Shown piece after piece: positions 23,738 to 30,544 of a stretch of DNA of 30,544 nt; the first letter of the stretch is position 1, and each line of letters begins with the position of its first letter. The DNA comes from an uncultured Chloroflexota bacterium (lineage in GTDB: Bacteria > Chloroflexota > Limnocylindria > Limnocylindrales > CSP1-4), in contig CAIYQJ010000456.1 of NCBI GenBank assembly GCA_903928275.1, forward strand, positions 1 to 30,544, in the 5' to 3' direction. The position numbers and the translations under genes were made by a program. The notes beneath the pieces are model-generated. The model was not told where the DNA came from. It saw nothing but the letters and a program-made list of their open reading frames with translations, and did not search any database.

Positions 23738-23746
23738 TGACGGGCC

Positions 23747-24808
23747 ATGCCGATCCTCGCTCTCCCGGCGCGCCGTCCCGTCTCCGTGGCGGCCGTCGCG
23801 CTCGCGTCCGTCTTCGCGGTCGGGGCGTGCACGTCGGCCGGCGCCGCCGGCACCGCCGCCCCGAGGACGGGCAGCATGTCGAACGCACCGGCGGCCTCGA
23901 TGGCGGTGTCGTCGGCCGTGGCCGGGACGCAGATCGCCGGGTGGCCGATGCCGGGGACGGCGACCACGACGAGCTTCATCCCGGTGCTCGCGTCCGCGGA
24001 GAACGTCGTCGGCAGCGACCGGTTCCTCCTCACGCTCGTGGATCGCGAGAACAAGCCGATCGCGAGCCCGGACCGGCAGGTGACGCTCAGGTTCTTCGAC
24101 CTTGCGAAGGACCCGGCGAACCCCACCCAGACCATCCCGACGGACTTCGTGTGGGCGATCCAGGGCGAACGCGGCTTCTACGTGGGATCCGCGGACTTCG
24201 CGTCGGCCGGCGAGTGGGGCGTCGAGGTGGACGTCGCCCAGGCCGGCGGGCAGGCGAGCGGGCAGCCCGGCGCCCAGGCGAGCACGCAGCCCGAGGCGGC
24301 ACGCATCCGGTTCGAAGTCCTGCAGAAGGGGACGACCGTCGCGGTCGGCCAGCCGGCGCCGAGCGTCAGGACGAAGACCCTGTCCGACGTCGGCGGCGAC
24401 GTGCGGCTCATCTCGACGGACACGGATCCGGATCCGTCCCTGTACACGACCTCGGTGGCGGACGCCCTCGCGCGCCACGACCCCTTCGTCCTCGCGTTCG
24501 CGACGCCGGCGTTCTGCCAGAGCCGCGTGTGCGGCCCCACGCTCGACACGGTGAAGAAGGTGAAGGCGACGGAGCCCGGCGTCACGTTCATCAACGTGGA
24601 GCCGTACGAGCTCGTCTCGAAGGACGGTTCCCTGCAGCCGGTCCTGGACGCGAGCGGGCAGCTGACGCCCGTGCCGGCGGTGGACGCCTACGGCCTTCTC
24701 GTGGAGCCATGGCTCTTCGTCGTGGGCCGCGACGGCATCATCCACGCCTCGTTCGAGGCCGTCGTGTCCGAGCAGGAGCTGCGCGCCGCGATCGACGCGG
24801 TGAAGTAG
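23747..24808 (+). CDS. Lipoprotein with C-terminal thioredoxin-like domain
   Basis: The 353 residues begin with a lipoprotein signal peptide ending V-G-A-C at Cys28. A Ser/Ala stalk, a beta-rich domain (about 72-192; FLLTLVDRENKPIASPDRQV is its start) and a thioredoxin-like domain (about 200-353) follow. The last has LAFATPAFCQSRVCGPTLD with Cys257 and Cys262 (C-x4-C, not the CxxC of thioredoxins or CxxxC of Sco), and ends PWLFVVGRDGIIHASFEA plus a final helix. It is therefore tethered outside the membrane with a possible redox or metal-binding pair. It is divergent from ctaA-ctaB across 165 bp, so a part in cytochrome oxidase assembly is attractive but unproven. Its stop is 6 nt from the convergent kinase gene. 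Confidence 0.85.
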   Translation: MPILALPARRPVSVAAVALASVFAVGACTSAGAAGTAAPRTGSMSNAPAASMAVSSAVAGTQIAGWPMPGTATTTSFIPVLASAENVVGSDRFLLTLVDRENKPIASPDRQVTLRFFDLAKDPANPTQTIPTDFVWAIQGERGFYVGSADFASAGEWGVEVDVAQAGGQASGQPGAQASTQPEAARIRFEVLQKGTTVAVGQPAPSVRTKTLSDVGGDVRLISTDTDPDPSLYTTSVADALARHDPFVLAFATPAFCQSRVCGPTLDTVKKVKATEPGVTFINVEPYELVSKDGSLQPVLDASGQLTPVPAVDAYGLLVEPWLFVVGRDGIIHASFEAVVSEQELRAAIDAVK

Positions 24809-24814
24809 CCGGCC

Positions 24815-26371
24815 TCAGAGCCCGCCGGGGTAGCCCGTGATCCGGCGGATCTCCTCGTAGAGCGGACGCAGCCGCCCGTACATGCGGCGGTACACCTTCG
24901 CGTACAGCTCGTCGTAGAGCGCGTGCGCGACGGGGTCCGGATCGCGCACCGACGCGACGCGCGTCATCGCACGGACCGCCGTCGGGATATCCGGGTGGAT
25001 CCCGAGGCCGACCGCCGCATCGATCGCGGCGCCCAGGCCGGACGTCTCGTGGGTGTGCGGCCGCGCGGCCGGCAGCCCGAAGACGTCGGCCGTCAGCTGC
25101 ACCGCGCCGTCGCTCTGCGCTCCCCCGCCGGAGACGCGGAGCTCGGTGATCCGCGTCCCCGTCTTCTTCTCGGTGCGTTCCATCCCCTCCCGCAGCGCGT
25201 AGGCGAGGCCCTCGAGGATCGCCCGGTACACGTGCGCCCGGGTGTGGACGTCGCCGAAGCCGATGATCGCGCCCTTCGCCTCGGGGCCGGGGATGCGCGT
25301 CCCGGGGGACCAGTACGGCTGGAGCATGAGTCCCATCGCGCCGGGCGAGGTCTGCGCGAGCAGCTCGTCGAACAGGCCGTGCGGTGGCACGCCGAGCGCG
25401 GCGGCGCGCGACTCCTCCGCCTGCCCGAACTGCCGGCGGAACCACTCGACCATCCAGTAGCCACGCGGCACCATGAGCTCGAGGGACCACGCGCGGGGGA
25501 TCGCGGCCGGGAACGGCGGCACGAGCGGGATCGCCTCCACGTACCTGGTCTGCGTCGTGTTGAACGTGGCCGTGGTCCCGAACGACAGGGCCCCGATGTC
25601 CGGGGCGAGCGCGCCGGATCCCAGGACCTCGCAGGCCTTGTCCGCGGCTGCCGCGATGAGCGGGAGGCCGACGGGGATGCCGGTGGCGTCGGCGGCGTCG
25701 CGGGAGATGGTGCCGAGCGGTTCGGTGGGCGGGACGAGGCCCGGGAGCGTCCCCGGGTCGATCGGGGCGACCTGCCACTTCCAGTCGCCCGCGTCCGCCC
25801 AGTGCTGGCGCTTGTAGTCGAACGGGATGTAGCCCACCTGGCTGCCGACGGAATCGGCGAACCGGCCCGTGAGCAGGTGGACGAGATATCCCGACAGGAG
25901 GAGGTAGTGCGCGATGCGAGCCCAGACGTCGGGCTCGTGGTGCTCGATCCAGGCGGCCTCCGAATCCGCCTGGAACGCGGCGACCGTCTCCGACACGCCG
26001 AGGGCGCGGAACGCGATCCCCCACTTCCCGCCGATGGGCGCGAGGCCCTCGGTCCGCCGCTGGTCCAGCCAGACGATCGCGGGTCGCAGGGGTCGGGCGT
26101 CGGCGTCGAGGACGACGATCGTCTGGCGCTGGGTCGTGAGCGCCACGCCCGCGAGCGAGCCGCGATCGAACCCGCCGGCCCACAACGTCGCGCACGCCTC
26201 GCCGACCGCCCGCCAGTACAGCTCGGGGTCCTGCTCGGCCCAGCCCGGGTGCGGGCTCACGTACGCCTCGATCGGGACGCGCGCGGCGGCGACCGGCTCG
26301 CCGCGGGGGTCGAAGACGAGCGCGCGGACGCTCTGCGTCCCCACGTCGATCGCGAGGATGCGGTCAGGCAT
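24815..26371 (-). CDS. FGGY family carbohydrate kinase
   Basis: This 518-residue enzyme has the two-lobe FGGY kinase fold: ILAIDVGTQSVRALVFD starts the first ATPase lobe, GVALTTQRQTIVVLD and IVWLDQRRT are the substrate-side segments, GTTATFNT the phosphate region, and SGGGAQSDGAVQLTADVFG with ETSGLGAAIDAAVGLG the adenosine motif. The start at 26371 has GGAGG 6 nt upstream and overlaps the stop of the upstream flavoprotein by 8 nt. The group includes glycerol, xylulose, ribulose and erythritol kinases; the FGGY signature does not settle the substrate. The neighbour, an alkyl-DHAP-synthase-like enzyme, points to a three-carbon or lipid-precursor substrate, but this is inference. Confidence 0.9.
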   Translation of the reverse strand: MPDRILAIDVGTQSVRALVFDPRGEPVAAARVPIEAYVSPHPGWAEQDPELYWRAVGEACATLWAGGFDRGSLAGVALTTQRQTIVVLDADARPLRPAIVWLDQRRTEGLAPIGGKWGIAFRALGVSETVAAFQADSEAAWIEHHEPDVWARIAHYLLLSGYLVHLLTGRFADSVGSQVGYIPFDYKRQHWADAGDWKWQVAPIDPGTLPGLVPPTEPLGTISRDAADATGIPVGLPLIAAAADKACEVLGSGALAPDIGALSFGTTATFNTTQTRYVEAIPLVPPFPAAIPRAWSLELMVPRGYWMVEWFRRQFGQAEESRAAALGVPPHGLFDELLAQTSPGAMGLMLQPYWSPGTRIPGPEAKGAIIGFGDVHTRAHVYRAILEGLAYALREGMERTEKKTGTRITELRVSGGGAQSDGAVQLTADVFGLPAARPHTHETSGLGAAIDAAVGLGIHPDIPTAVRAMTRVASVRDPDPVAHALYDELYAKVYRRMYGRLRPLYEEIRRITGYPGGL

Positions 26372-27998
26372 CGGTCGCCTCCCGCGCCGGGCGCTCGGGC
26401 CCTGCAACGAGCACGCCGGGCGCCATGATCCCGTCCGGGTCGAACGCAGCCGCCACCGCCTCGATCGCCGCGATCCCGAGCGCGCCCTTCTCGGCGGGGA
26501 GCCAGGCGCGGTGGTCGCGGCCCACGCCGTGCTGGTGGCTGATCGTGCCGCCGAGGTCGACCACCGTGCGGCTCGCCGCGTCCTTGATCGTCCGCCAGCG
26601 CCGCAGCGTCTCGTCCGGGTCGGACGCCAGCCGGAAGACGTACGTCACGTAGACACTCGAGCCGCTCGGGTAGACGTGCGAGAGGTGCGCGAACGCGTGG
26701 ACCCGCTCGCCCACGGGCGCGAGGGTACGGCGGATCGCCGGCGCGAGGCCGGCGAGCAGCGCCGGCACCGCGGACCAGTCGGCCGCCGTCTCCAGCGTGT
26801 CCACGGCGTAGCCCGCGTCCCACAGGGCGTTGCGCAGGTACGCGGTGCGGAAGCGGTTCTTCCGCCACTCCGCGCCGACCCGGGGGACGCGGATGCCGCC
26901 GTGGCGGCCGAGGATCCCGAACGCCACGCCGGCGGCGACGGACGCCACGTCGCGATCGCCCGCGACGCCGACGATGGCCATCGCCCGCCCGGTGCCCGCA
27001 CCGCGGACGCGGAGGTAGGCGCGGAGCGCCGCCATCGTGCGCGCATGGCCGGCGAGCGCGAGATTCGTCTCCGTCTCCGCCGGCGTCGAGAGGCGGATCA
27101 TCGAGAGCGGCAGCTCCGCCCCGGCGAGCTCCCGGACCGCCTCGACGCCGCGCTCCCAGTCGGCGAAGAACACGGCGCCGAACCGCTCGACCTCCGGCAG
27201 CGGCGACGTGCGCAGGATCGCCTCCGTCACGATGCCGAGGCGTCCCTCCGACCCGAGGACGAGCTGCCGGATGTCCGGCCCCGCGGCCGAGGCCGGGTGC
27301 GGCGGCAGGAGGAGGCGACCGGCCGGCGCCTCCACGGTGCCCCCCGCGAACCGCTCGTCGATGCGGCCGTAGCCGATCGACTGCTGGCCCACCGATCGCG
27401 TCGCGACCCAGCCGCCCACCGTGGAGAGCTCGAAGCTCTGCGGGAAGTGGCCGAGCGTGCGGCCCACGGCCGCGAGCGACGATTCCACGTCCGGGCCCGC
27501 GGTCCCTGGCCCGAACGTCGCGAGGCCGCTCGTCGGGTCCCACCGCGCGAGGCCCGCCATGCGCCCGAGGTCCACCGACAGCCACGGCGCGTCGCCGTCG
27601 GGCGCGTCCAGCTGCCCGAGCACGCTCGTGCCGCCGCCATAGGGGACGACCCGCGCGCCGAGCGACCCCGCGAGGCGGAGCAGGTCGCGGACGTCCGCAT
27701 CGTCGGCGGGCCGCGCCACGCCATCCGGCACGCGCCCCACCCGGCCGCCCCGGAGCGCCACCCAGTCGGGCAGGCTCTGCCCGCGCGCATGCCGGAGCCG
27801 GTCCTCCGCGTCCGTCGAGACGAGCGGGTGGGCCGGCAGGCGGGACGGCGGCCCGGCCTCGACCGCGGCGACGACGTCGGCGAGAGCCGCGTCCGCCGGC
27901 GGCTCCGATGGGCCCGCGACGCGCGAGAGGAAGGCGTCCGCGCCCTCGGGGAGCGGGAAGCCGGTCGCGTCGTCGCCCCACCCGTTCCAGCGTCGCAT
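26364..27998 (-). CDS. FAD-binding oxidase similar to alkyldihydroxyacetonephosphate synthase
   Basis: This 544-residue flavoprotein of the VAO/PCMH group begins RRWNGWGDDATGF, which closely resembles the start of alkyl-DHAP synthases (RWNGWGY). The FAD domain contains VVPYGGGTSVLG, PQSFELSTVGGWVATRSVGQQS and LGSEGRLGIVTEAIL; the cap ends with HAFAHLSHVYPSGSSVY and TISHQHGVGRDHRAWL, where alkyl-DHAP synthases have a His-rich HHHGVG segment. Glycolate or lactate dehydrogenases are the alternative. The ATG at 27998 follows GGGAGGT. It overlaps the kinase gene by 8 nt, so the pair is translationally coupled. A role in ether-lipid or glycerol-derived metabolite synthesis is my inference. Confidence 0.88.
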   Translation of the reverse strand: MRRWNGWGDDATGFPLPEGADAFLSRVAGPSEPPADAALADVVAAVEAGPPSRLPAHPLVSTDAEDRLRHARGQSLPDWVALRGGRVGRVPDGVARPADDADVRDLLRLAGSLGARVVPYGGGTSVLGQLDAPDGDAPWLSVDLGRMAGLARWDPTSGLATFGPGTAGPDVESSLAAVGRTLGHFPQSFELSTVGGWVATRSVGQQSIGYGRIDERFAGGTVEAPAGRLLLPPHPASAAGPDIRQLVLGSEGRLGIVTEAILRTSPLPEVERFGAVFFADWERGVEAVRELAGAELPLSMIRLSTPAETETNLALAGHARTMAALRAYLRVRGAGTGRAMAIVGVAGDRDVASVAAGVAFGILGRHGGIRVPRVGAEWRKNRFRTAYLRNALWDAGYAVDTLETAADWSAVPALLAGLAPAIRRTLAPVGERVHAFAHLSHVYPSGSSVYVTYVFRLASDPDETLRRWRTIKDAASRTVVDLGGTISHQHGVGRDHRAWLPAEKGALGIAAIEAVAAAFDPDGIMAPGVLVAGPERPAREATDA

Positions 27999-28053
27999 GC
28001 CCCACCTCCCGATCGACGCGGCCGGGGCGGTCCAGCGCCCCGCGACCGACCCA

Positions 28054-29718
28054 TCATGCTCCGGGGCGCGCCACCACGTGGCCCGCATCGAGGGCGACGA
28101 TGCCGTCCACCCGCTCCGCCACGCTCGCGCGGTGGGAGATCACGAGGGTCGTGCGGCCGGCCATGAACGGGCCGATCGAGTCGAGCAGCCGCCGCTCGGT
28201 GAGGACGTCGAGGTTGGCGGTCGCCTCGTCCAGGACCAGGATGGGCGCGTCCTTGAGGATCGCCCGCGCGATCGCGAGGCGTTGGCGCTCGCCGCCGCTG
28301 AGACGCACGCCGTTCTCGCCGACCCGGGTCTCGTACCCGTCCGGGAGCGCGAGGATCGTCTCGTGGAGCTGCGCCATCCGGCAGGCCGCCTCCATCTGCG
28401 CGTCCGTGGCGTCCGGGTCGGCGACCGCGAGGTTGTCGCGGATCGTCGCGTTGAAGAGGTGGACCTGCTGTGACACGACGCCGAGCATCCGCCGGACGTC
28501 CTCCACCTCGTAGTCATGGAGGTCGCGCCCGCCGATGCGGATCTCGCCCTCCCGGTAGTCCCAGAAGCGGAGCAGGAGGTTCACGAGCGTGGACTTGCCC
28601 GAGCCGCTCGGACCGACCAGCGCGAGGCTCCCGCCGTCGGGGACCGCCAGGTCCAGGCCGTCGAGCGCGTACGGCTCGGCACTCCCGTAGCGGAAGCGGA
28701 GGCCGCGCACCTCCACGTCGTGGGCCGCCGGCGGGGCGGCCGGCTCGGGCGGGTCCGCGACCTCGGGCGTCGCGTCGACCAGCTCGAACAGGCGCGCGGC
28801 CGCCTTCTCCGTCCCGTCGAGCAGCTGCACCGACAGCGAGAGGGGCGCGACCGCTTCGAAGCACGCCATGGCCGCGAGAGGGATCAGCGCCAGGAAGACC
28901 CCGTCGAGCCGGCCACCGGTCACGAGCGGGATCGCGATCGCGAGAACGGTGACGCCGGCGAGGCTCGTGAACAGCGTCGTGAGCGCGGTCGTCAGGCCGC
29001 GGACCGCCGCGAGGCGCTCGCCCGCGCGGTCGAGCTCGCGGCCGATGGCGAGGGCCCGCTGGCGGTGGCGCTCGCCCTCGTCGAGGGCGAGGAGGTCGGC
29101 GACGCCGCGGACCTCGTCGACGAGCATCGCGCCGAGGTCCGCGCGGGTGGCGACCAGCATCCGGGCAGGCTCCCGGCTGAGTCGCCGCGAGGCGAGCGGC
29201 AGGGCGACGCCCGTGAGGGCGAGAAACCCGAGCAGCGCGATGGCGAGCAGGGCGCTGAACGCGCCGAGGAGTACCGCGCCGAGGGCCGTGACGAGGACGG
29301 CGACGACGGGGGGCACCAGGACGCGGACGTAGAAGTCCTCGAGCGCGTCGATGTCCGCCACGATCCGCGTGAGCAGGTCGCCGCTGTGGTACGCGGCGAG
29401 GCGCGCCGGCGCCAGCGGCTCGATCGCCCGGTAGAACCAGACGCGGAGGCTCGTGAGGATCCGGAGGGTGGCGCGGTGGGTGGTGTATCGCTCGAGGTAG
29501 CGGAAGACCGCACGCGAGATCGCGAGCACGCGGACGGCGGTGATCGCGAGCGCGACGTCGGCGACGTTCGTCACCAGCGCGGCCTTCGAGATGAGGAAGG
29601 CGGACATGGCCATGAGGCCCACGCCCGAGCCGATGGCGGCGAATCCGAGGAGGGCGCCGAGGGCGATCCACCAGCGGTACGGCGCCATGAGGCCCAGCTC
29701 GCGTCGGAAGGTGCTCAC
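28054..29718 (-). CDS. cydC: Thiol-reductant ABC exporter subunit CydC
   Basis: This 554-residue half-transporter has six membrane helices (about 10-310; GLMAMSAFLISKAALVTNVADV and FRYLERYTTHRATL are typical of CydC) and a C-terminal nucleotide-binding domain with GPSGSGKST (Walker A), LSGGERQR (signature), ILVLDEATANLD (Walker B) and ISHRAS (H-loop). CydDC exports glutathione or cysteine and binds heme, and is needed to assemble cytochrome bd and periplasmic cytochromes. The GTG start overlaps the cydD stop in a GTGA, so CydC is made from the cydD transcript. Membrane and ATPase halves are complete. A general ABC exporter of the same fold is the main alternative. Confidence 0.85.
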   Translation of the reverse strand: MSTFRRELGLMAPYRWWIALGALLGFAAIGSGVGLMAMSAFLISKAALVTNVADVALAITAVRVLAISRAVFRYLERYTTHRATLRILTSLRVWFYRAIEPLAPARLAAYHSGDLLTRIVADIDALEDFYVRVLVPPVVAVLVTALGAVLLGAFSALLAIALLGFLALTGVALPLASRRLSREPARMLVATRADLGAMLVDEVRGVADLLALDEGERHRQRALAIGRELDRAGERLAAVRGLTTALTTLFTSLAGVTVLAIAIPLVTGGRLDGVFLALIPLAAMACFEAVAPLSLSVQLLDGTEKAAARLFELVDATPEVADPPEPAAPPAAHDVEVRGLRFRYGSAEPYALDGLDLAVPDGGSLALVGPSGSGKSTLVNLLLRFWDYREGEIRIGGRDLHDYEVEDVRRMLGVVSQQVHLFNATIRDNLAVADPDATDAQMEAACRMAQLHETILALPDGYETRVGENGVRLSGGERQRLAIARAILKDAPILVLDEATANLDVLTERRLLDSIGPFMAGRTTLVISHRASVAERVDGIVALDAGHVVARPGA

Positions 29719-30544
29719 GGGACGCCCTCTCCGTCCGCCGCGACGAGACGGCGATACGGGCCGTCCCGCTGGAGGAGCATCGAAGGCGGCCCGGCTTCGA
29801 CCGCCCGCCCCGCGTGGAGCACGACCACCTCGTCCGCCTCCGCGGCGAGCCGCAGCCGGTGCGAGATGACGAGGACCGTGCGGTGCCGGAGCAGGCGCCG
29901 CACCGCGTCGACGATCGCCTGCTCGCTCGCATCGTCGAGGTGCGACGTGGCCTCGTCGAGGATGACGAACGGCGCGTCCCGCAGGAAGGCCCGCGCGATC
30001 GCAAGCCGTTGCTGCTGCCCGCCGCTCAGCCGGAGACCCGCCTCGCCGAGCTGCGTCGCGTAGCCGCGGGGGAGCGCGCGGATGAAGTCGTCCGCGCCCG
30101 CCTCGCGCGAAGCGGCCTCCACCTCGTCCATCGTCGCCTCGGGGCGGGCGAGCCGGATGTTGTCGGCGGCCGAGCCCGTGAACAGGTGTGGCGCCTGCGG
30201 GACCCAGGCGACCGAGCGGCGCCACGCCGACGGGTCGATCGCGTCCAGGGGCACGCCGTCGACGGTGATGCTCCCGGCATCGGCCTCGATGAACCGCAGC
30301 AGGAGGCTCCCCACCGTGGACTTGCCGGCGCCCGTCTCGCCTACGAGCGCCACGGCGCGCCCGCGCCCGATCACGAGGTCCAGGCCGCGCAGGGCCGGGC
30401 GGCGGCCGCCGTCGTACGCGAAGGCCACGTCCGCGAGCCGGATCTCCGGAGCGGCCGCGAGCGGGGCCGCCGGCGGCGCGACGACGGCCTCGGGGCGTGC
30501 CGCGAGCCGATCCGCCGGCGCCGGTGTCGCCACGAGGCGTCCCG
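29715..30544 (-). CDS. cydD: ABC exporter ATPase, CydD-like (N-terminus outside window)
   Basis: The frame stays open to the window edge with no in-frame stop, so this is the C-terminal ATPase half of a larger CydD-type protein; the GTG at 30533 is internal. Visible parts are a Pro/Ala-rich linker, then VALVGETGAGKST (Walker A), PQAPHLFTGSAADNIRL (Q-loop and beyond), LSGGQQQR (signature), FVILDEATSHLD (Walker B) and VISHRLRL (H-loop). It ends in a GTGA overlap with cydC. The membrane half is not seen, so CydD identity rests on pairing with CydC. The two would form the heterodimeric exporter linked to cytochrome bd assembly. Confidence 0.8.
   Translation of the reverse strand, partial: GRLVATPAPADRLAARPEAVVAPPAAPLAAAPEIRLADVAFAYDGGRRPALRGLDLVIGRGRAVALVGETGAGKSTVGSLLLRFIEADAGSITVDGVPLDAIDPSAWRRSVAWVPQAPHLFTGSAADNIRLARPEATMDEVEAASREAGADDFIRALPRGYATQLGEAGLRLSGGQQQRLAIARAFLRDAPFVILDEATSHLDDASEQAIVDAVRRLLRHRTVLVISHRLRLAAEADEVVVLHAGRAVEAGPPSMLLQRDGPYRRLVAADGEGVP

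Noticed and set aside
21827..23740. Plus-strand open frame opposite ctaA-ctaB
   Set aside because: Arg/Glu/His-rich antisense shadow of a gene with clear membrane helices and heme-ligand motifs.
25914..28166. Plus-strand open frame of 750 codons
   Set aside because: Antisense shadow of the kinase and flavoprotein genes with no recognisable domain.
1..30544. Search for tRNA, rRNA, CRISPR, insertion sequences and prophage genes
   Set aside because: No cloverleaf-like sequence, direct-repeat array, transposase or phage gene was recognised by eye; a tool-based scan could still find a short RNA gene.

Overview
The window is a gene-dense, GC-rich bacterial chromosome segment with strong G/C preference at third codon positions. 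It contains no rRNA, tRNA, CRISPR array or transposase that I can see. Several traits together suggest an aerobic member of the Chloroflexota, perhaps the soil and freshwater Limnocylindria/Ellin6529 side: a CtaA-CtaB fusion, an LLM-type (probably F420-using) oxidoreductase, an ECF sigma factor followed by a short-headed membrane protein, GTG starts and likely leaderless mRNAs. A high-GC actinobacterium is the main alternative. The assignment is inference from gene content only.

Layout. 1-1607 (minus): a pentapeptide-repeat lipoprotein cut by the window edge, and an LLM flavin oxidoreductase. 1824-5181 (plus): a MarR regulator, a 14-TM drug exporter, a Rieske ferredoxin-like protein and a small membrane protein. 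5471-7024 (plus): a membrane-anchored HtrA protease, ending at a perfect hairpin shared with the convergent pair 7112-8409 (LOG-family protein and a cysteine-less ArsC-like protein). 8466-11661 (plus): two ACT-domain proteins, exonuclease III and an amidohydrolase.

11896-16976 (plus) is the most unusual part. An ECF sigma factor overlaps a gene for a one-TM protein: a short cytoplasmic head, a Pro/Ser stalk and an extracellular ChvE/XylF-like sugar-binding domain. Next is a secreted paralogue of that binding domain, about 74 percent identical by hand alignment, carrying an extra N-terminal beta-type domain. The 214-nt leader of the secreted gene is repeated (215 nt) after it and ends in what looks like the remains of another signal peptide, just before an HpcH/HpaI aldolase. 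I read this as a sugar-sensing sigma/anti-sigma system that grew by tandem duplication and may have captured the aldolase.

17021-23581: a beta-CASP metallo-beta-lactamase (minus), a YczE-like membrane protein (plus), then on the minus strand a degenerate GGDEF protein, a VanW protein and the fused heme A synthase/heme O synthase. Divergent from the fusion is a lipoprotein with a thioredoxin-like end (23747-24808, plus), possibly an oxidase-assembly factor. 24815-27998 (minus): an FGGY sugar kinase overlapping an alkyl-DHAP-synthase-like flavoprotein. 28054-30544 (minus): CydC and the C-terminal part of CydD, translationally coupled; CydD leaves the window.
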